Program-made: the position numbers and the translations under genes
Assembly: GCA_016868895.1 (NCBI GenBank)
Contig: VGFK01000001.1
Location: forward strand, 478,896-542,895
DNA from: Bacteroidota bacterium
Lineage (GTDB): Bacteria > Bacteroidota > Bacteroidia > Chitinophagales > Chitinophagaceae
Direction: 5' to 3'
DNA length: 64,000 nt
The notes under the pieces: model-generated
The model's input: only the letters and a program-made list of their open reading frames with translations
Told to the model about the DNA's origin: nothing
Database searches by the model: none
Shown: piece by piece, positions 9,091 through 16,838 of the stretch
Layout: every line of letters begins with the position of its first letter
Position numbering within the stretch: position 1 is the first letter of the stretch

Positions 9091-9794
9091 AGTATCGTCG
9101 AGAGGTCCCACAAGCTATTCAACACATAAGTAGGAACCGTCTTCCCATCGTGAGGAACAGCGGTATTGAAATAGGCCGTATCCATTCCAACCTGTTGTGC
9201 GCCAAGAATATCAACATCCAGTGTGTCGCCGATCATGATGGAAGCCTGGGCATTGGTCTGTGCTTTTTCCATGGCGTATTCAAAAATTGCAGCATGCGGT
9301 TTCATGATCCCGGCCTGTTCGGACGTGATGACAGTTTTGAAGTAAGCAGCGATTCCGCTGTTGGCCAATTTTTGATGCTGCGTTTTTTCAAACCCGTTGG
9401 TGATGAGGTGCATGGGATATCCTTTTTCGGATAGGTACTCCAGGATTTCACGGCAGTGGGGAAACAAATTGGATTTGGTAGGGAGTATGTCCAGGTAGCG
9501 TTCGCTCATGTGCTTGGCCAATGCTTCATCGGTTATCTTGTAATCTACCAGCGTGCGCCACATGCGCTTCCATCGCAGTTCTTCCCGGTTGATGAATCCT
9601 TTTCGGAAGCGATCCCAGTAGATGGTGTTGTGATGGTGATAGGTCTGGTGGAAGTGATCAAAATCATCTGTTGCAAGACGATGCAGTTCAAGTTCCGCAT
9701 ACAGGTCCTTAAGGGTTGCCGTGGAGTTGGTGTCAAAGTCCCACAACGTATGATCAAGATCAAAGAAGAGATGGTCGTACCGCTTGGATTTCAT
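9087..9794 (-). CDS. HAD family hydrolase, YjjG-type nucleotidase
   Basis: Members of the YjjG group dephosphorylate nucleotides, including non-canonical pyrimidine nucleotides. The DxDxT motif I is FFDLDHTLWD at residues 9-18; motif II is in MHLITNGFEKTQ; motif III and IV are in KPHAAIFEYAMEKA and MIGDTLDVDILGAQ. 235 residues from the ATG at 9794; the TTG start three codons upstream sits inside the promoter element and is rejected. Divergent from the SDR gene. Confidence 0.88.
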   Translation of the reverse strand: MKSKRYDHLFFDLDHTLWDFDTNSTATLKDLYAELELHRLATDDFDHFHQTYHHHNTIYWDRFRKGFINREELRWKRMWRTLVDYKITDEALAKHMSERYLDILPTKSNLFPHCREILEYLSEKGYPMHLITNGFEKTQHQKLANSGIAAYFKTVITSEQAGIMKPHAAIFEYAMEKAQTNAQASIMIGDTLDVDILGAQQVGMDTAYFNTAVPHDGKTVPTYVLNSLWDLSTIL

Positions 9795-9800
9795 GGTATG

Positions 9801-9808
9801 CAAAGCTA
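9801..9808 (-). promoter_or_regulatory. Putative -7 promoter element of the YjjG-type gene (TAGCTTTG)
   Basis: Exact TAnnTTTG match on the minus strand, 6 bases before the ATG at 9794. It lies back to back with the SDR promoter at 9825. Confidence 0.55.
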
Positions 9809-9824
9809 AGCAAGAGAGGATTGT

Positions 9825-9832
9825 TACCTTTG
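9825..9832 (+). promoter_or_regulatory. Putative -7 promoter element of the SDR gene (TACCTTTG)
   Basis: Exact TAnnTTTG match 14 bases before the ATG at 9847. Confidence 0.6.
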
Positions 9833-9846
9833 TTTAAATTTCCCAC

Positions 9847-10545
9847 ATGAACGTAGTCATCACCGGTGCATCTCAAGGAATGGGCAGAGCGATGGCGGAA
9901 GCCTTTGCCAGAGAAGGACACGATTTGTTTCTGTGTTCACGGAACATGGACAAGACAGCGGCCTGGCAGCAATCGCTGATGAAAGAGCAAGGCATTTCCG
10001 TAACCAGTTTCAATGCCGACCTCGCGGTAAAAGAAGGTGTAACTGCATTTGCAGAGCAATTGCTGAAGGCGACTTCCCGAATCGATATTTTGATCAACAA
10101 TGCAGGGACCTATGAGCCGGGGTCGACCTACAACGAGCCGGAAGGAGCATTGGACCGCATGATGGCCATCAATCTCTACGCTGCCTATCATTTGACGCGT
10201 GCCCTGATGGGCACCATGATCGCACAAAAAGAGGGTCACATTTTCAACATGTGTTCGATTGCCGCACTGAAAGCTTATGCAAACGGCGGTGCCTACAGCA
10301 TCAGCAAATGGGCGATGGAAGGATTCAGCCAGAACCTGCGGGAAGAAATGAAGGCATTCAATATCAAAGTGACTACGGTGCATCCCGGTGCAACCTACAC
10401 TGCATCCTGGGAAGGTTCCGGAGTGAATCCCGGAAGATTGATGGAGGCGACCGATATCGCCAAGATGGTGGTTGCGGCTAGTCAACTTTCTCCCCAAGCT
10501 TGCGTGGAGCAGATCATTGTTCGTCCTCAGTTGGGCGATCTTTGA
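9847..10545 (+). CDS. SDR family oxidoreductase
   Basis: Classical short-chain dehydrogenase of 232 residues. The cofactor motif TGASQGMG is at residues 6-13, NNAG at about 88-91, the catalytic serine in MCSIAALK and the YxxxK pair in YSISKWAMEG. The basic residues after beta-2 (CSRNMDK) favour NADP(H). The substrate cannot be predicted. Stands alone between a divergent promoter and the convergent response regulator, with an 11-base gap and no terminator. Confidence 0.9.
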   Translation: MNVVITGASQGMGRAMAEAFAREGHDLFLCSRNMDKTAAWQQSLMKEQGISVTSFNADLAVKEGVTAFAEQLLKATSRIDILINNAGTYEPGSTYNEPEGALDRMMAINLYAAYHLTRALMGTMIAQKEGHIFNMCSIAALKAYANGGAYSISKWAMEGFSQNLREEMKAFNIKVTTVHPGATYTASWEGSGVNPGRLMEATDIAKMVVAASQLSPQACVEQIIVRPQLGDL

Positions 10546-10556
10546 TCAGCCAATCC

Positions 10557-11264
10557 CTATTCGTCTGAAAATTTATATCCCACCCCTCGAACGGAATGAA
10601 AATGCCGGGGTTCTCGGGGATCTGTCTCAAAGTATTTCCTAAAGCTCAGGATAAAATTATCAATGGTACGTGTAGTGGGAAATACCTGATAGCCCCAAAC
10701 GGCTTGTAAGATTTTTTCCCGGGATACCACTTCATTGCGGTATTCGATCATGAGTTTGAGCAGCATGATTTCTTTTTTGCTCAGGCTGATCAGTTCTCCT
10801 TTATGGTTGGTTGCGTTCTGCGCTTTGAAATCAATTGTATTGCCACCAAAACTGAACGACTCACCAACTGAATGCTGTTCATTGATTTTTCGGTTCTTAT
10901 CGATCAACTTTTCGATGCGCAGCAACAACTCTTCCAGGTTGAACGGTTTGGTCAGGTAATCATCCGCGCCCCGCTTCAATCCCGTTACCCGATCATCTGA
11001 ACCGGATCGGGCGCTCAGCATGAGGATGGGAGATTCAATGTTCTTCAGTCGGATGCCCTGGCACACATCAAATCCATCCACCTCCGGCAGCATCACATCC
11101 AGGATGACAAGATCAAAATATTCTTCCTCCACCCGTTTCAGGGCGATGGCTCCATTTTCCGCACAGGTTACGGAATAACCTTCTAGCTCCAGATTTAACT
11201 TGAGGGCGTCGCGGAGGTTGTCTTCGTCCTCGACCACCAGGATACTGCCTTTGGATTGACTCAT
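10557..11264 (-). CDS. OmpR/PhoB-family response regulator
   Basis: Receiver domain (residues 8-120) with acidic cluster VVEDED, phospho-acceptor Asp56 (VILDVMLP), SAR at about 84-86 and Lys106 in YLTKPFNL, followed by a winged-helix DNA-binding domain ending in SVRGVGYKF. 235 residues, similar to RprY of Bacteroides. The ATG overlaps the stop of the histidine kinase gene, so it is translated from the same mRNA and is its cognate partner. The regulated genes are not visible. Confidence 0.94.
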   Translation of the reverse strand: MSQSKGSILVVEDEDNLRDALKLNLELEGYSVTCAENGAIALKRVEEEYFDLVILDVMLPEVDGFDVCQGIRLKNIESPILMLSARSGSDDRVTGLKRGADDYLTKPFNLEELLLRIEKLIDKNRKINEQHSVGESFSFGGNTIDFKAQNATNHKGELISLSKKEIMLLKLMIEYRNEVVSREKILQAVWGYQVFPTTRTIDNFILSFRKYFETDPREPRHFHSVRGVGYKFSDE

Positions 11265-12247
11265 TCTGCGGTTAGTTTGGGTAGTGTGATGTTAAAAATA
11301 CAGCCATTTGGTTGATTGTCCTCCACTCGAATCATTCCTTTGTGGTTCTGTATGATGCGTGCACTCAAATAGAGTCCCAAACCGGTACCTTTTGTCTTGC
11401 GCGTCCGTTCGTCTTCGAGTCGGTAAAACTTTTCAAACACCTTTTGCTTTAATGCATCGGGAATACCGGGACCACCATCCGCAACCTGTATTTGTATAGC
11501 GTCCTGTAAAGGAGTAAGCGATATTGCAATGGGTGCATTTGCCGGAGTGTATTTGATCGCGTTTTCAATCAGGTTATTGAATACCAGCCGAAGCAGCAGT
11601 TCTTCTCCGTAGACCATCGTGCCCGAAGGAATGTTTGCTTGAATGGATCGATCGGGATAGCGTTTGGAAAAAGAAGTCACTGAAGCCGATAGCGCAATTG
11701 AACAATCGAACTCCTGTTTGATGGATTCATATCCTCCTGCATCCATTTGTGAGCTGAGGAGAATGTTGTTGCAGAGCATATCCAATCGTTCCGCTTCGTT
11801 CAAGGCATCGGACAAAAGTTTTTCCTGCTTTTCCTGAGGAAGCTGATGGCGCTTGAGGGTTTCCAAACTGAGCTTGGTCACCGCAATAGGGGTTTTGAGT
11901 TCATGGGTTACTGCCAGCATGAAATTTTTCTGTTGCAAGTGATAGCGGATTTGTCGCCGCACGGCCCCATACACAAAAATGGCACCGAGTATGGTAAAGA
12001 TCAGAAAGGTCAATCCCTCGCCTAGGAATTGCTTGGCGTTTCGGTCGTGAGCATCTACGGCTTGTTCAAGGGTAAGCGAGCTGTCGTTACCTTTGAGGAT
12101 TTGTTCCCGTTGAAACGCAAGCATTTGGTCATTTTGATGATCCAGCTCAATGTACCACCAGCCAAGCGCAGCAACCAGGTAAATCAACAACAGCCAGTAA
12201 ACATAATTGATGAGCTTTAACGGAATGCGATCAAAAATGCCTTTCAT
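11261..12247 (-). CDS. Two-component sensor histidine kinase
   Basis: 328 residues from the ATG at 12247: membrane segment at about 12-32, a short periplasmic loop, a second membrane segment at about 80-100, then the HisKA domain with H-box AVTHELKTPIAV and the HATPase domain with N-box NLIENAIKY, G1 DGGPGIP, F-box FEKFYR and G2 GTGLGLYLS. There is no HAMP or PAS domain. The small sensory loop gives no clue to the signal. Its start lies 1 base after the gldH stop (TAACATG), which ties the kinase to the gldH transcript. Confidence 0.93.
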   Translation of the reverse strand: MKGIFDRIPLKLINYVYWLLLIYLVAALGWWYIELDHQNDQMLAFQREQILKGNDSSLTLEQAVDAHDRNAKQFLGEGLTFLIFTILGAIFVYGAVRRQIRYHLQQKNFMLAVTHELKTPIAVTKLSLETLKRHQLPQEKQEKLLSDALNEAERLDMLCNNILLSSQMDAGGYESIKQEFDCSIALSASVTSFSKRYPDRSIQANIPSGTMVYGEELLLRLVFNNLIENAIKYTPANAPIAISLTPLQDAIQIQVADGGPGIPDALKQKVFEKFYRLEDERTRKTKGTGLGLYLSARIIQNHKGMIRVEDNQPNGCIFNITLPKLTAE

Positions 12248-12248
12248 G

Positions 12249-12716
12249 TTAATTGACTTTTTCAATGCGTAAGCCGAGGTTGACCACTCCTTCAAGGGGT
12301 TCTACCCGCATGTCGTGCGACAACCGAATGGAATAATCGCCGGGTTTACTGAATTTGACTGGATTGCGGTAGAGCAAGATGCGGTGATCAAAAAGATCAT
12401 CCATTCCAGTTCCCAACCAGTGGTCGTCTGTAGCCAACCGCAGTTCAAAGCGTTTGGCACGTTCAACCGTTTCGCCGGGTAGCCGACTCTTTACATTGAC
12501 CCATATGTTACTAAAGGGATAAGCATCGGTATGCCGCAGCAGAAAAAAGATCCGGTAGCTTGAGGCAGTATCTTGAATGGAAAAGGACATGCGGGGTTCA
12601 AATGATTTGGACCAGCGGGCATCGGGAGTGAACATAACCTGCTGATACAATCCGGTGTCTTCACACCCATATAAAAAGATCAATGCAGTAATTGTAAGGA
12701 GTCGCACCATTCGCAT
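12249..12716 (-). CDS. gldH: Gliding motility lipoprotein GldH
   Basis: GldH is one of the lipoproteins needed for gliding and type IX secretion in Flavobacterium. The ORF track starts too early: the promoter element ends just before the ATG at 12716, giving 155 residues beginning MRMVRLLTITALIF and a lipobox ending in LYGC. The body shows the family pattern, with LLRHTDAYPFSNIWV, the LGTGMDDL turn and the C-terminal GVVNLGLRIEKV. gldC is 36 kb away; no other gld or spr genes are in the window. Located in front of a two-component system rather than next to ricT. Confidence 0.88.
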   Translation of the reverse strand: MRMVRLLTITALIFLYGCEDTGLYQQVMFTPDARWSKSFEPRMSFSIQDTASSYRIFFLLRHTDAYPFSNIWVNVKSRLPGETVERAKRFELRLATDDHWLGTGMDDLFDHRILLYRNPVKFSKPGDYSIRLSHDMRVEPLEGVVNLGLRIEKVN

Positions 12717-12720
12717 GCTA

Positions 12721-12728
12721 CAAAGGTA
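12721..12728 (-). promoter_or_regulatory. Putative -7 promoter element of gldH-HK-RR (TACCTTTG)
   Basis: Exact TAnnTTTG match on the minus strand, 4 bases before the ATG at 12716. It decides the gldH start, because the longer ORF would begin upstream of it. Confidence 0.6.
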
Positions 12729-12753
12729 TGGATCCTTGTTCAATGCCCGGGTA

Positions 12754-13629
12754 CTAGAGCACATTGAGCACTTGCTCCTTGGCCTTCTCCAGTTCGTCCT
12801 TCATTTCAACGACGGACTTCTGAATTTCCGCATCATAGGCTTTGGAACCCATGGTATTGATTTCCCTTCCGACTTCCTGCAACAAAAACGAAAGTTTTCT
12901 GCCCTTGGTCAGTTCCGGCTCCTGCATCAGCTTTTTGAAATAGTCGCAATGATTCGATAGCCTGACCTGCTCTTCCGTGAGATCAATTTTTTCCAGGTAA
13001 TAAATCAATTCCTGCTCAAACCGGTTGGCGTCGACTTGCTCCTTTCCCACCCGATCTTCCAGCAAGCGGTTCAGCTGTTCGCGTATTTTAACCTGTCGCT
13101 TCGGAGCCAGCTCCCCAATGTTATGCTGAAGGGCAGCGATGTTATCAATGCGCAGACCCAGCTCTTTTCCCAGCACTGCACCTTCATCTTCCCGGTGGAG
13201 ATTCAGCATGGCAATGGCCTGCTGCAGCGTTTCCTTGCAAACCAACCACTCAGCTGCTTCGATGCTATCGGTTGAATTGGCCACAACCTCAGGCAACCGG
13301 AGGATAGAGGATAAAAGCTGTTGGGTATCGGCACCGATCTTGCCTGCGAGTTCACTCAATTGTTGATAGTAGGATGCTGCCAGTGCAGTATTGATGGTAG
13401 AAGGTTTGGCAGATCCATTTTGCTTAACCGTGATCGTGCATTCCACGCTTCCCCTGATCAATCCTTCCGAGAGTTGTGATCGGATTTCAAATTCATACGG
13501 CTTGAGGGATGCAGGAAGTTTGAGCAGCAATTCAAATTGTTTTCCATTGAGCGAGCGAATTTCAACTACAAATTCCTTTTCAAGAACTGCTCGTTCTGCT
13601 CTTCCAAAACCAGTCATTGAACGTATCAT
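12754..13629 (-). CDS. yicC: YicC/YloC family endoribonuclease
   Basis: YicC proteins are endoribonucleases linked to RNA turnover and stationary-phase survival. The 291-residue protein has the invariant start MIRSMTGFGRAE, a long coiled-coil middle and the C-terminal block GRKLSFLLQEVGREINTMGSKA. The stop lies about 38 bases before the gldH start. An intrinsic terminator lies upstream of it on the same strand (13665-13690) without a gene in front. Confidence 0.92.
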   Translation of the reverse strand: MIRSMTGFGRAERAVLEKEFVVEIRSLNGKQFELLLKLPASLKPYEFEIRSQLSEGLIRGSVECTITVKQNGSAKPSTINTALAASYYQQLSELAGKIGADTQQLLSSILRLPEVVANSTDSIEAAEWLVCKETLQQAIAMLNLHREDEGAVLGKELGLRIDNIAALQHNIGELAPKRQVKIREQLNRLLEDRVGKEQVDANRFEQELIYYLEKIDLTEEQVRLSNHCDYFKKLMQEPELTKGRKLSFLLQEVGREINTMGSKAYDAEIQKSVVEMKDELEKAKEQVLNVL

Positions 13630-13664
13630 GGTTCAGTTATTTTGTTGGTGCATGTATAAAAAAG

Positions 13665-13690
13665 CAGCGTCCGGTTGAAACCGGACGCTG
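13665..13690 (-). terminator. Orphan intrinsic terminator upstream of yicC
   Basis: Perfect 11-bp stem (CAGCGTCCGGT / ACCGGACGCTG) with a 4-base loop. On the minus strand it is followed by GC and then TTTTTT, so it is oriented to stop transcription toward yicC. No minus-strand gene lies upstream before the divergent lpxD-like gene, so the terminated transcript would be a short RNA or a yicC leader. Confidence 0.75.
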
Positions 13691-13833
13691 ATATATAGAT
13701 GGGTTAATAAGTACCGGGAATAAATTCCCTTCACAATATTATAACTATATTTCATTAACAGAAAATTTTTTTTAAACTATTTTATTCACACTTTGAGTTT
13801 TTATTGTGAATTACATTTGCTCAAACATCCGAC
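13691..13833. other. AT-rich divergent intergenic region with an inverted repeat
   Basis: About 140 bases between the orphan terminator and the lpxD-like start. It holds a small dyad GGGAATAAATTCCC, a poly-T tract, and ATTCAC..GTGAAT arms around 13785-13810, just upstream of the lpxD-like promoter. No ORF is supported. Confidence 0.4.
13812..13819 (+). promoter_or_regulatory. Putative -7 promoter element of the lpxD-like gene (TACATTTG)
   Basis: Exact TAnnTTTG match 14 bases before the ATG at 13834. Confidence 0.6.
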
Positions 13834-14778
13834 ATGAAACTTACTTCACCGGTATCCGTTGAATGGATTGCTTCGTTCATTGGAGCACGCATCATCGGAA
13901 AACAAGATGGAATGTGTTACGGTATCAATGAAATTCATAAAGTAGAAAACGGTGATATCGCATTTGTGGATCATCCTAAATACTATAAAAAATGCATAGC
14001 GTCCAATGCATCCTTCATCATCATCGATCAACCTACAGAATGCCCGCCCCACAAGGCTTTGCTTATCGTAGATCAACCATTTGAAGCCTATAAAAAGCTG
14101 GTGAATCACTTCCGTCCGTTTCAACGAGCAACGCACCTGGTGGATGCAACAGCAACAATAGGAACCGATACCTATATCGCTCCAAATGTCTTCATCGGAG
14201 AACACGTGACCATTGGAAAGAATTGCATCATTCATCCCAATGTGACGATTTTATCCCATTGTGTGATCGGCGATCACGTTATCATCCAAGCGGGTACCAC
14301 CGTCGGGTCGGATGCGTTTTATTACAATACCAAGAAAAACAGGGAACATTGGTTTGAAAAGATGCCCAGTTGCGGTAGAGTGGTAATTGCTGATCATGCG
14401 GAGATCGGAGCGGGATGCACAATCGACAGAGGCGTAACACACGATACATGCATTGGAGCCGGAACAAAACTGGACAACATGGTGCACATCGGACACGATA
14501 CGGTCATCGGTAAAAACTGTTTGATTGCCGCGCAGGTTGGAATTGCAGGAGCAGTGAATATAGAAGATGGAGTGACGTTGTGGGGACAAGTAGGCGTCAG
14601 TAAAACACTCACCATTGGTAAAGATGCTGTGGTATTGGCACAATCCGGTGTACCCTCAAGCCTTGCAGGAGGAAAAGTTTATTTTGGTTATCCCGTTGAA
14701 GAAGCAATTGCGAAAAAAAGAGAATTGGTCTGGATCAAACGAATTCCAGAACTCTGGAAAGCCATCAAAGGTGCTTGA
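13834..14778 (+). CDS. LpxD-like UDP-3-O-acylglucosamine N-acyltransferase
   Basis: LpxD adds the second acyl chain in lipid A synthesis. The 314-residue protein has a short N-terminal uridine-binding-type domain (about 1-95) and a left-handed beta-helix of hexapeptide repeats (about 100-270; e.g. IGTDTYIAPNVFIGEHVTIG). The active-site region reads LDNMVHIGHDTVIG, matching the conserved histidine stretch of LpxD. The C-terminus ends in a short basic helix. Bacteroidota often have two lpxD-like genes; this one stands alone, so it may be the paralogue. It overlaps the convergent epimerase gene by 14 bases. Confidence 0.82.
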   Translation: MKLTSPVSVEWIASFIGARIIGKQDGMCYGINEIHKVENGDIAFVDHPKYYKKCIASNASFIIIDQPTECPPHKALLIVDQPFEAYKKLVNHFRPFQRATHLVDATATIGTDTYIAPNVFIGEHVTIGKNCIIHPNVTILSHCVIGDHVIIQAGTTVGSDAFYYNTKKNREHWFEKMPSCGRVVIADHAEIGAGCTIDRGVTHDTCIGAGTKLDNMVHIGHDTVIGKNCLIAAQVGIAGAVNIEDGVTLWGQVGVSKTLTIGKDAVVLAQSGVPSSLAGGKVYFGYPVEEAIAKKRELVWIKRIPELWKAIKGA

Positions 14779-15751
14779 TGTAATAATCACAGGTTTCTGC
14801 TATCGTTTGTTTCACGGGCTTAAAGGCAAATCCGGGCAGCGCAGTTACTATTTTAGTCGTGTCAAAGTTGACCTTTTGCTGTGCCGTTTCTGCGGTTTCT
14901 TTTGTCAACAACGGTTCTTCTCCCGTAAAAATGGATTTCAAACGCTCCCATCGCCAGACCAATGCTGCCATCCAGGGACGTACTTTTCTGTGAGGGGGTT
15001 GTTTTCCAAAACATATTGCCATATCACTGAACACGGATCGGTAGCTGCGGTTTTCAGAAGAAAGAATGAAGCGTTCGGAGGAAATGGGACTTTCCATCAG
15101 CCGTCGCATTGCCTCTGCAACATCTTCCGCATCCACAAAACCGCTGACCCCTTCCGTGTACCAGGGAAATTCCCGGTAGGCATTTCGAAATATGGCAGAA
15201 GAGCCTGTTTTCCAATCTCCTTTTCCGAGGATGATCACGGGATTGACGATGACCGCTTCGAGTCCCTCTGCAATGCCTCTCCACACTTCCAGTTCAGCCC
15301 GGTATTTGGTCCACCCGTAAAACGAAGAATTGGCGGCATCGTCCCATTTCACCTGTTCAACAACGGTTTGACCGTCGCGTTTGCGACCCAGCGCAGCGAC
15401 GGAACTCACGTGCACCAACTTGCGTACTCCTGAAGTAAGTGCTGCATTGACAACATTGGTCGTTCCCTCTACATTGATCCGTAGGAGGTCGTTTCGCCGC
15501 TTGGGATTGAACGATACCAATCCCGCACAATGGTATACGCGATCGCATTCCTGCATGAGTTCAGTCAAATGATCTACATCCAGTATATCGCATTTCACCC
15601 AACGGATATTCGATGGAGAAGGTTCTACCTGTTTGGGATGTTGAGAATGATACAGTGCGATGATCGGGTCTTGGGTTTCAGACAACCGACTGATCAAGGC
15701 AGTCCCTAAAAGTCCCGATGCTCCGGTGATGAGTATTCCGCTTACCATCAT
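14765..15751 (-). CDS. NAD-dependent epimerase/dehydratase family protein (extended SDR)
   Basis: Extended SDR of 328 residues, similar to dihydroflavonol-4-reductase/HpnA-type proteins. GITGASG LLG-type Rossmann motif at residues 7-14, catalytic SSVAALG and YGWTKYRAE (YxxxK) and the conserved NPVIILGKG. The N-terminus is NAD(P)-binding; the substrate is not predictable. Its ATG at 15751 overlaps the pheS stop (ATGA), so it is co-transcribed with pheS. The second ATG, one codon later, is equally possible. Confidence 0.85.
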   Translation of the reverse strand: MMVSGILITGASGLLGTALISRLSETQDPIIALYHSQHPKQVEPSPSNIRWVKCDILDVDHLTELMQECDRVYHCAGLVSFNPKRRNDLLRINVEGTTNVVNAALTSGVRKLVHVSSVAALGRKRDGQTVVEQVKWDDAANSSFYGWTKYRAELEVWRGIAEGLEAVIVNPVIILGKGDWKTGSSAIFRNAYREFPWYTEGVSGFVDAEDVAEAMRRLMESPISSERFILSSENRSYRSVFSDMAICFGKQPPHRKVRPWMAALVWRWERLKSIFTGEEPLLTKETAETAQQKVNFDTTKIVTALPGFAFKPVKQTIAETCDYYIKHL

Positions 15752-16809
15752 GCCCCCGTGAACTGTTCCAAGAACCGAACATCGTTCTCGCTGAAAAGAC
15801 GGATATCGGTGATGCCGTATTTGAGCAATGCAGGTCGCTCAATGCCCATGCCGAACGCAAACCCGGTATATATTTCTGGATCGATTCCGCAATTCTTCAA
15901 TACATTGGGATGAACCATTCCGCACCCCAGGATCTCCAGCCAGCCGGTACGTTTGCACACGGCACAGCCATCGCCTTTGCACAGCATACAGCTGATGTCC
16001 ATTTCCGCACTGGGCTCCGTAAAAGGAAAATAACTGGGGCGGAAGCGGACCTTCACGTCATCACCAAACATTTCCTTCACAAAGAAGTAGAGGGTTTGCT
16101 TGAGGTCGGCAAACGAAACATTTTTGTCAATGTATAACCCTTCCACCTGATGAAAGAAGCAATGCGATCGGGCGCTGATGGTTTCGTTGCGGTAGACGCG
16201 ACCGGGACAAATGATCCGAATCGGTGGTTGATTCCGCTCCATCTCCCTGATCTGCACATTAGAAGTATGGGTGCGCAATAAAATAGCGGGGTCTGTCGAC
16301 AAATAAAAAGTATCCTGCATGTCACGAGCTGGATGGTGCATATCCAGATTCAATGCAGTGAAATTGTGCCAGTCGTCTTCGATCTCGGGACCTTCTGCAA
16401 CGGTAAATGAAAGGCGCTGAAAAATTTCAACGATGCGATTGCGCATCAGGGTCACCGGATGCCGGCTTCCCGTTGGTAAGGGATTCCCCGGAAGGGTTAT
16501 ATCGATTGCGCTTCGCTCAGATGAGGAGCCGAAACTCAATCGATTCTTTTCGCTTTCAAACTTTTCTTCTGCAAGCAATTTGAATGCGTTCATGACCTGC
16601 CCGAACGATTTCTTCTGGTCCACCGGAACTTGCTTCATCTCTCCCATCATGGACTTGATGATTCCCTTCACACCCAGGAATCGAATGCGAAATTGCTCCA
16701 GCGCATCTGCATCCGTTGCAGCAAATTGCCGGATCTCTTCTTGAAAAGTTTCAATCTGCTTGAGCATCTCTTCCATGGCGCGAAGATAATGAATCAAAGT
16801 ATCATCCAT
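15748..16809 (-). CDS. pheS: Phenylalanyl-tRNA synthetase alpha subunit
   Basis: Catalytic subunit of the alpha2-beta2 enzyme that charges tRNA-Phe. A coiled-coil N-terminus (about 1-100) precedes the class II core: TFYLSTDPAILLRTHTS, motif 2 GRVYRNETISARSHCFFHQ, a C-x2-C..C-x2-C stretch (CMLCKGDGCAVC) and motif 3 GMGIERPALLKYG. 353 residues from 16809; the ATG at 16776 (MEEMLKQIE) fits the usual start of Bacteroidota homologues and may be the real one. pheT is not in the window. Confidence 0.95.
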   Translation of the reverse strand: MDDTLIHYLRAMEEMLKQIETFQEEIRQFAATDADALEQFRIRFLGVKGIIKSMMGEMKQVPVDQKKSFGQVMNAFKLLAEEKFESEKNRLSFGSSSERSAIDITLPGNPLPTGSRHPVTLMRNRIVEIFQRLSFTVAEGPEIEDDWHNFTALNLDMHHPARDMQDTFYLSTDPAILLRTHTSNVQIREMERNQPPIRIICPGRVYRNETISARSHCFFHQVEGLYIDKNVSFADLKQTLYFFVKEMFGDDVKVRFRPSYFPFTEPSAEMDISCMLCKGDGCAVCKRTGWLEILGCGMVHPNVLKNCGIDPEIYTGFAFGMGIERPALLKYGITDIRLFSENDVRFLEQFTGA

Positions 16810-16815
16810 TTACAG

Positions 16816-16823
16816 TAGGTTTG
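16816..16823 (+). promoter_or_regulatory. Putative -7 promoter element of the arginase-like gene (TAGGTTTG)
   Basis: Exact TAnnTTTG match 15 bases before the ATG at 16839. It covers the TTG used as start in the ORF track and so supports the later ATG. Confidence 0.55.
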
Positions 16824-16838
16824 CTGAAAGTTCAGTGC

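Noticed and set aside
14615-15433. 272-residue plus-strand ORF
   Set aside because: Antisense of the epimerase gene; cysteine/phenylalanine-rich nonsense sequence.
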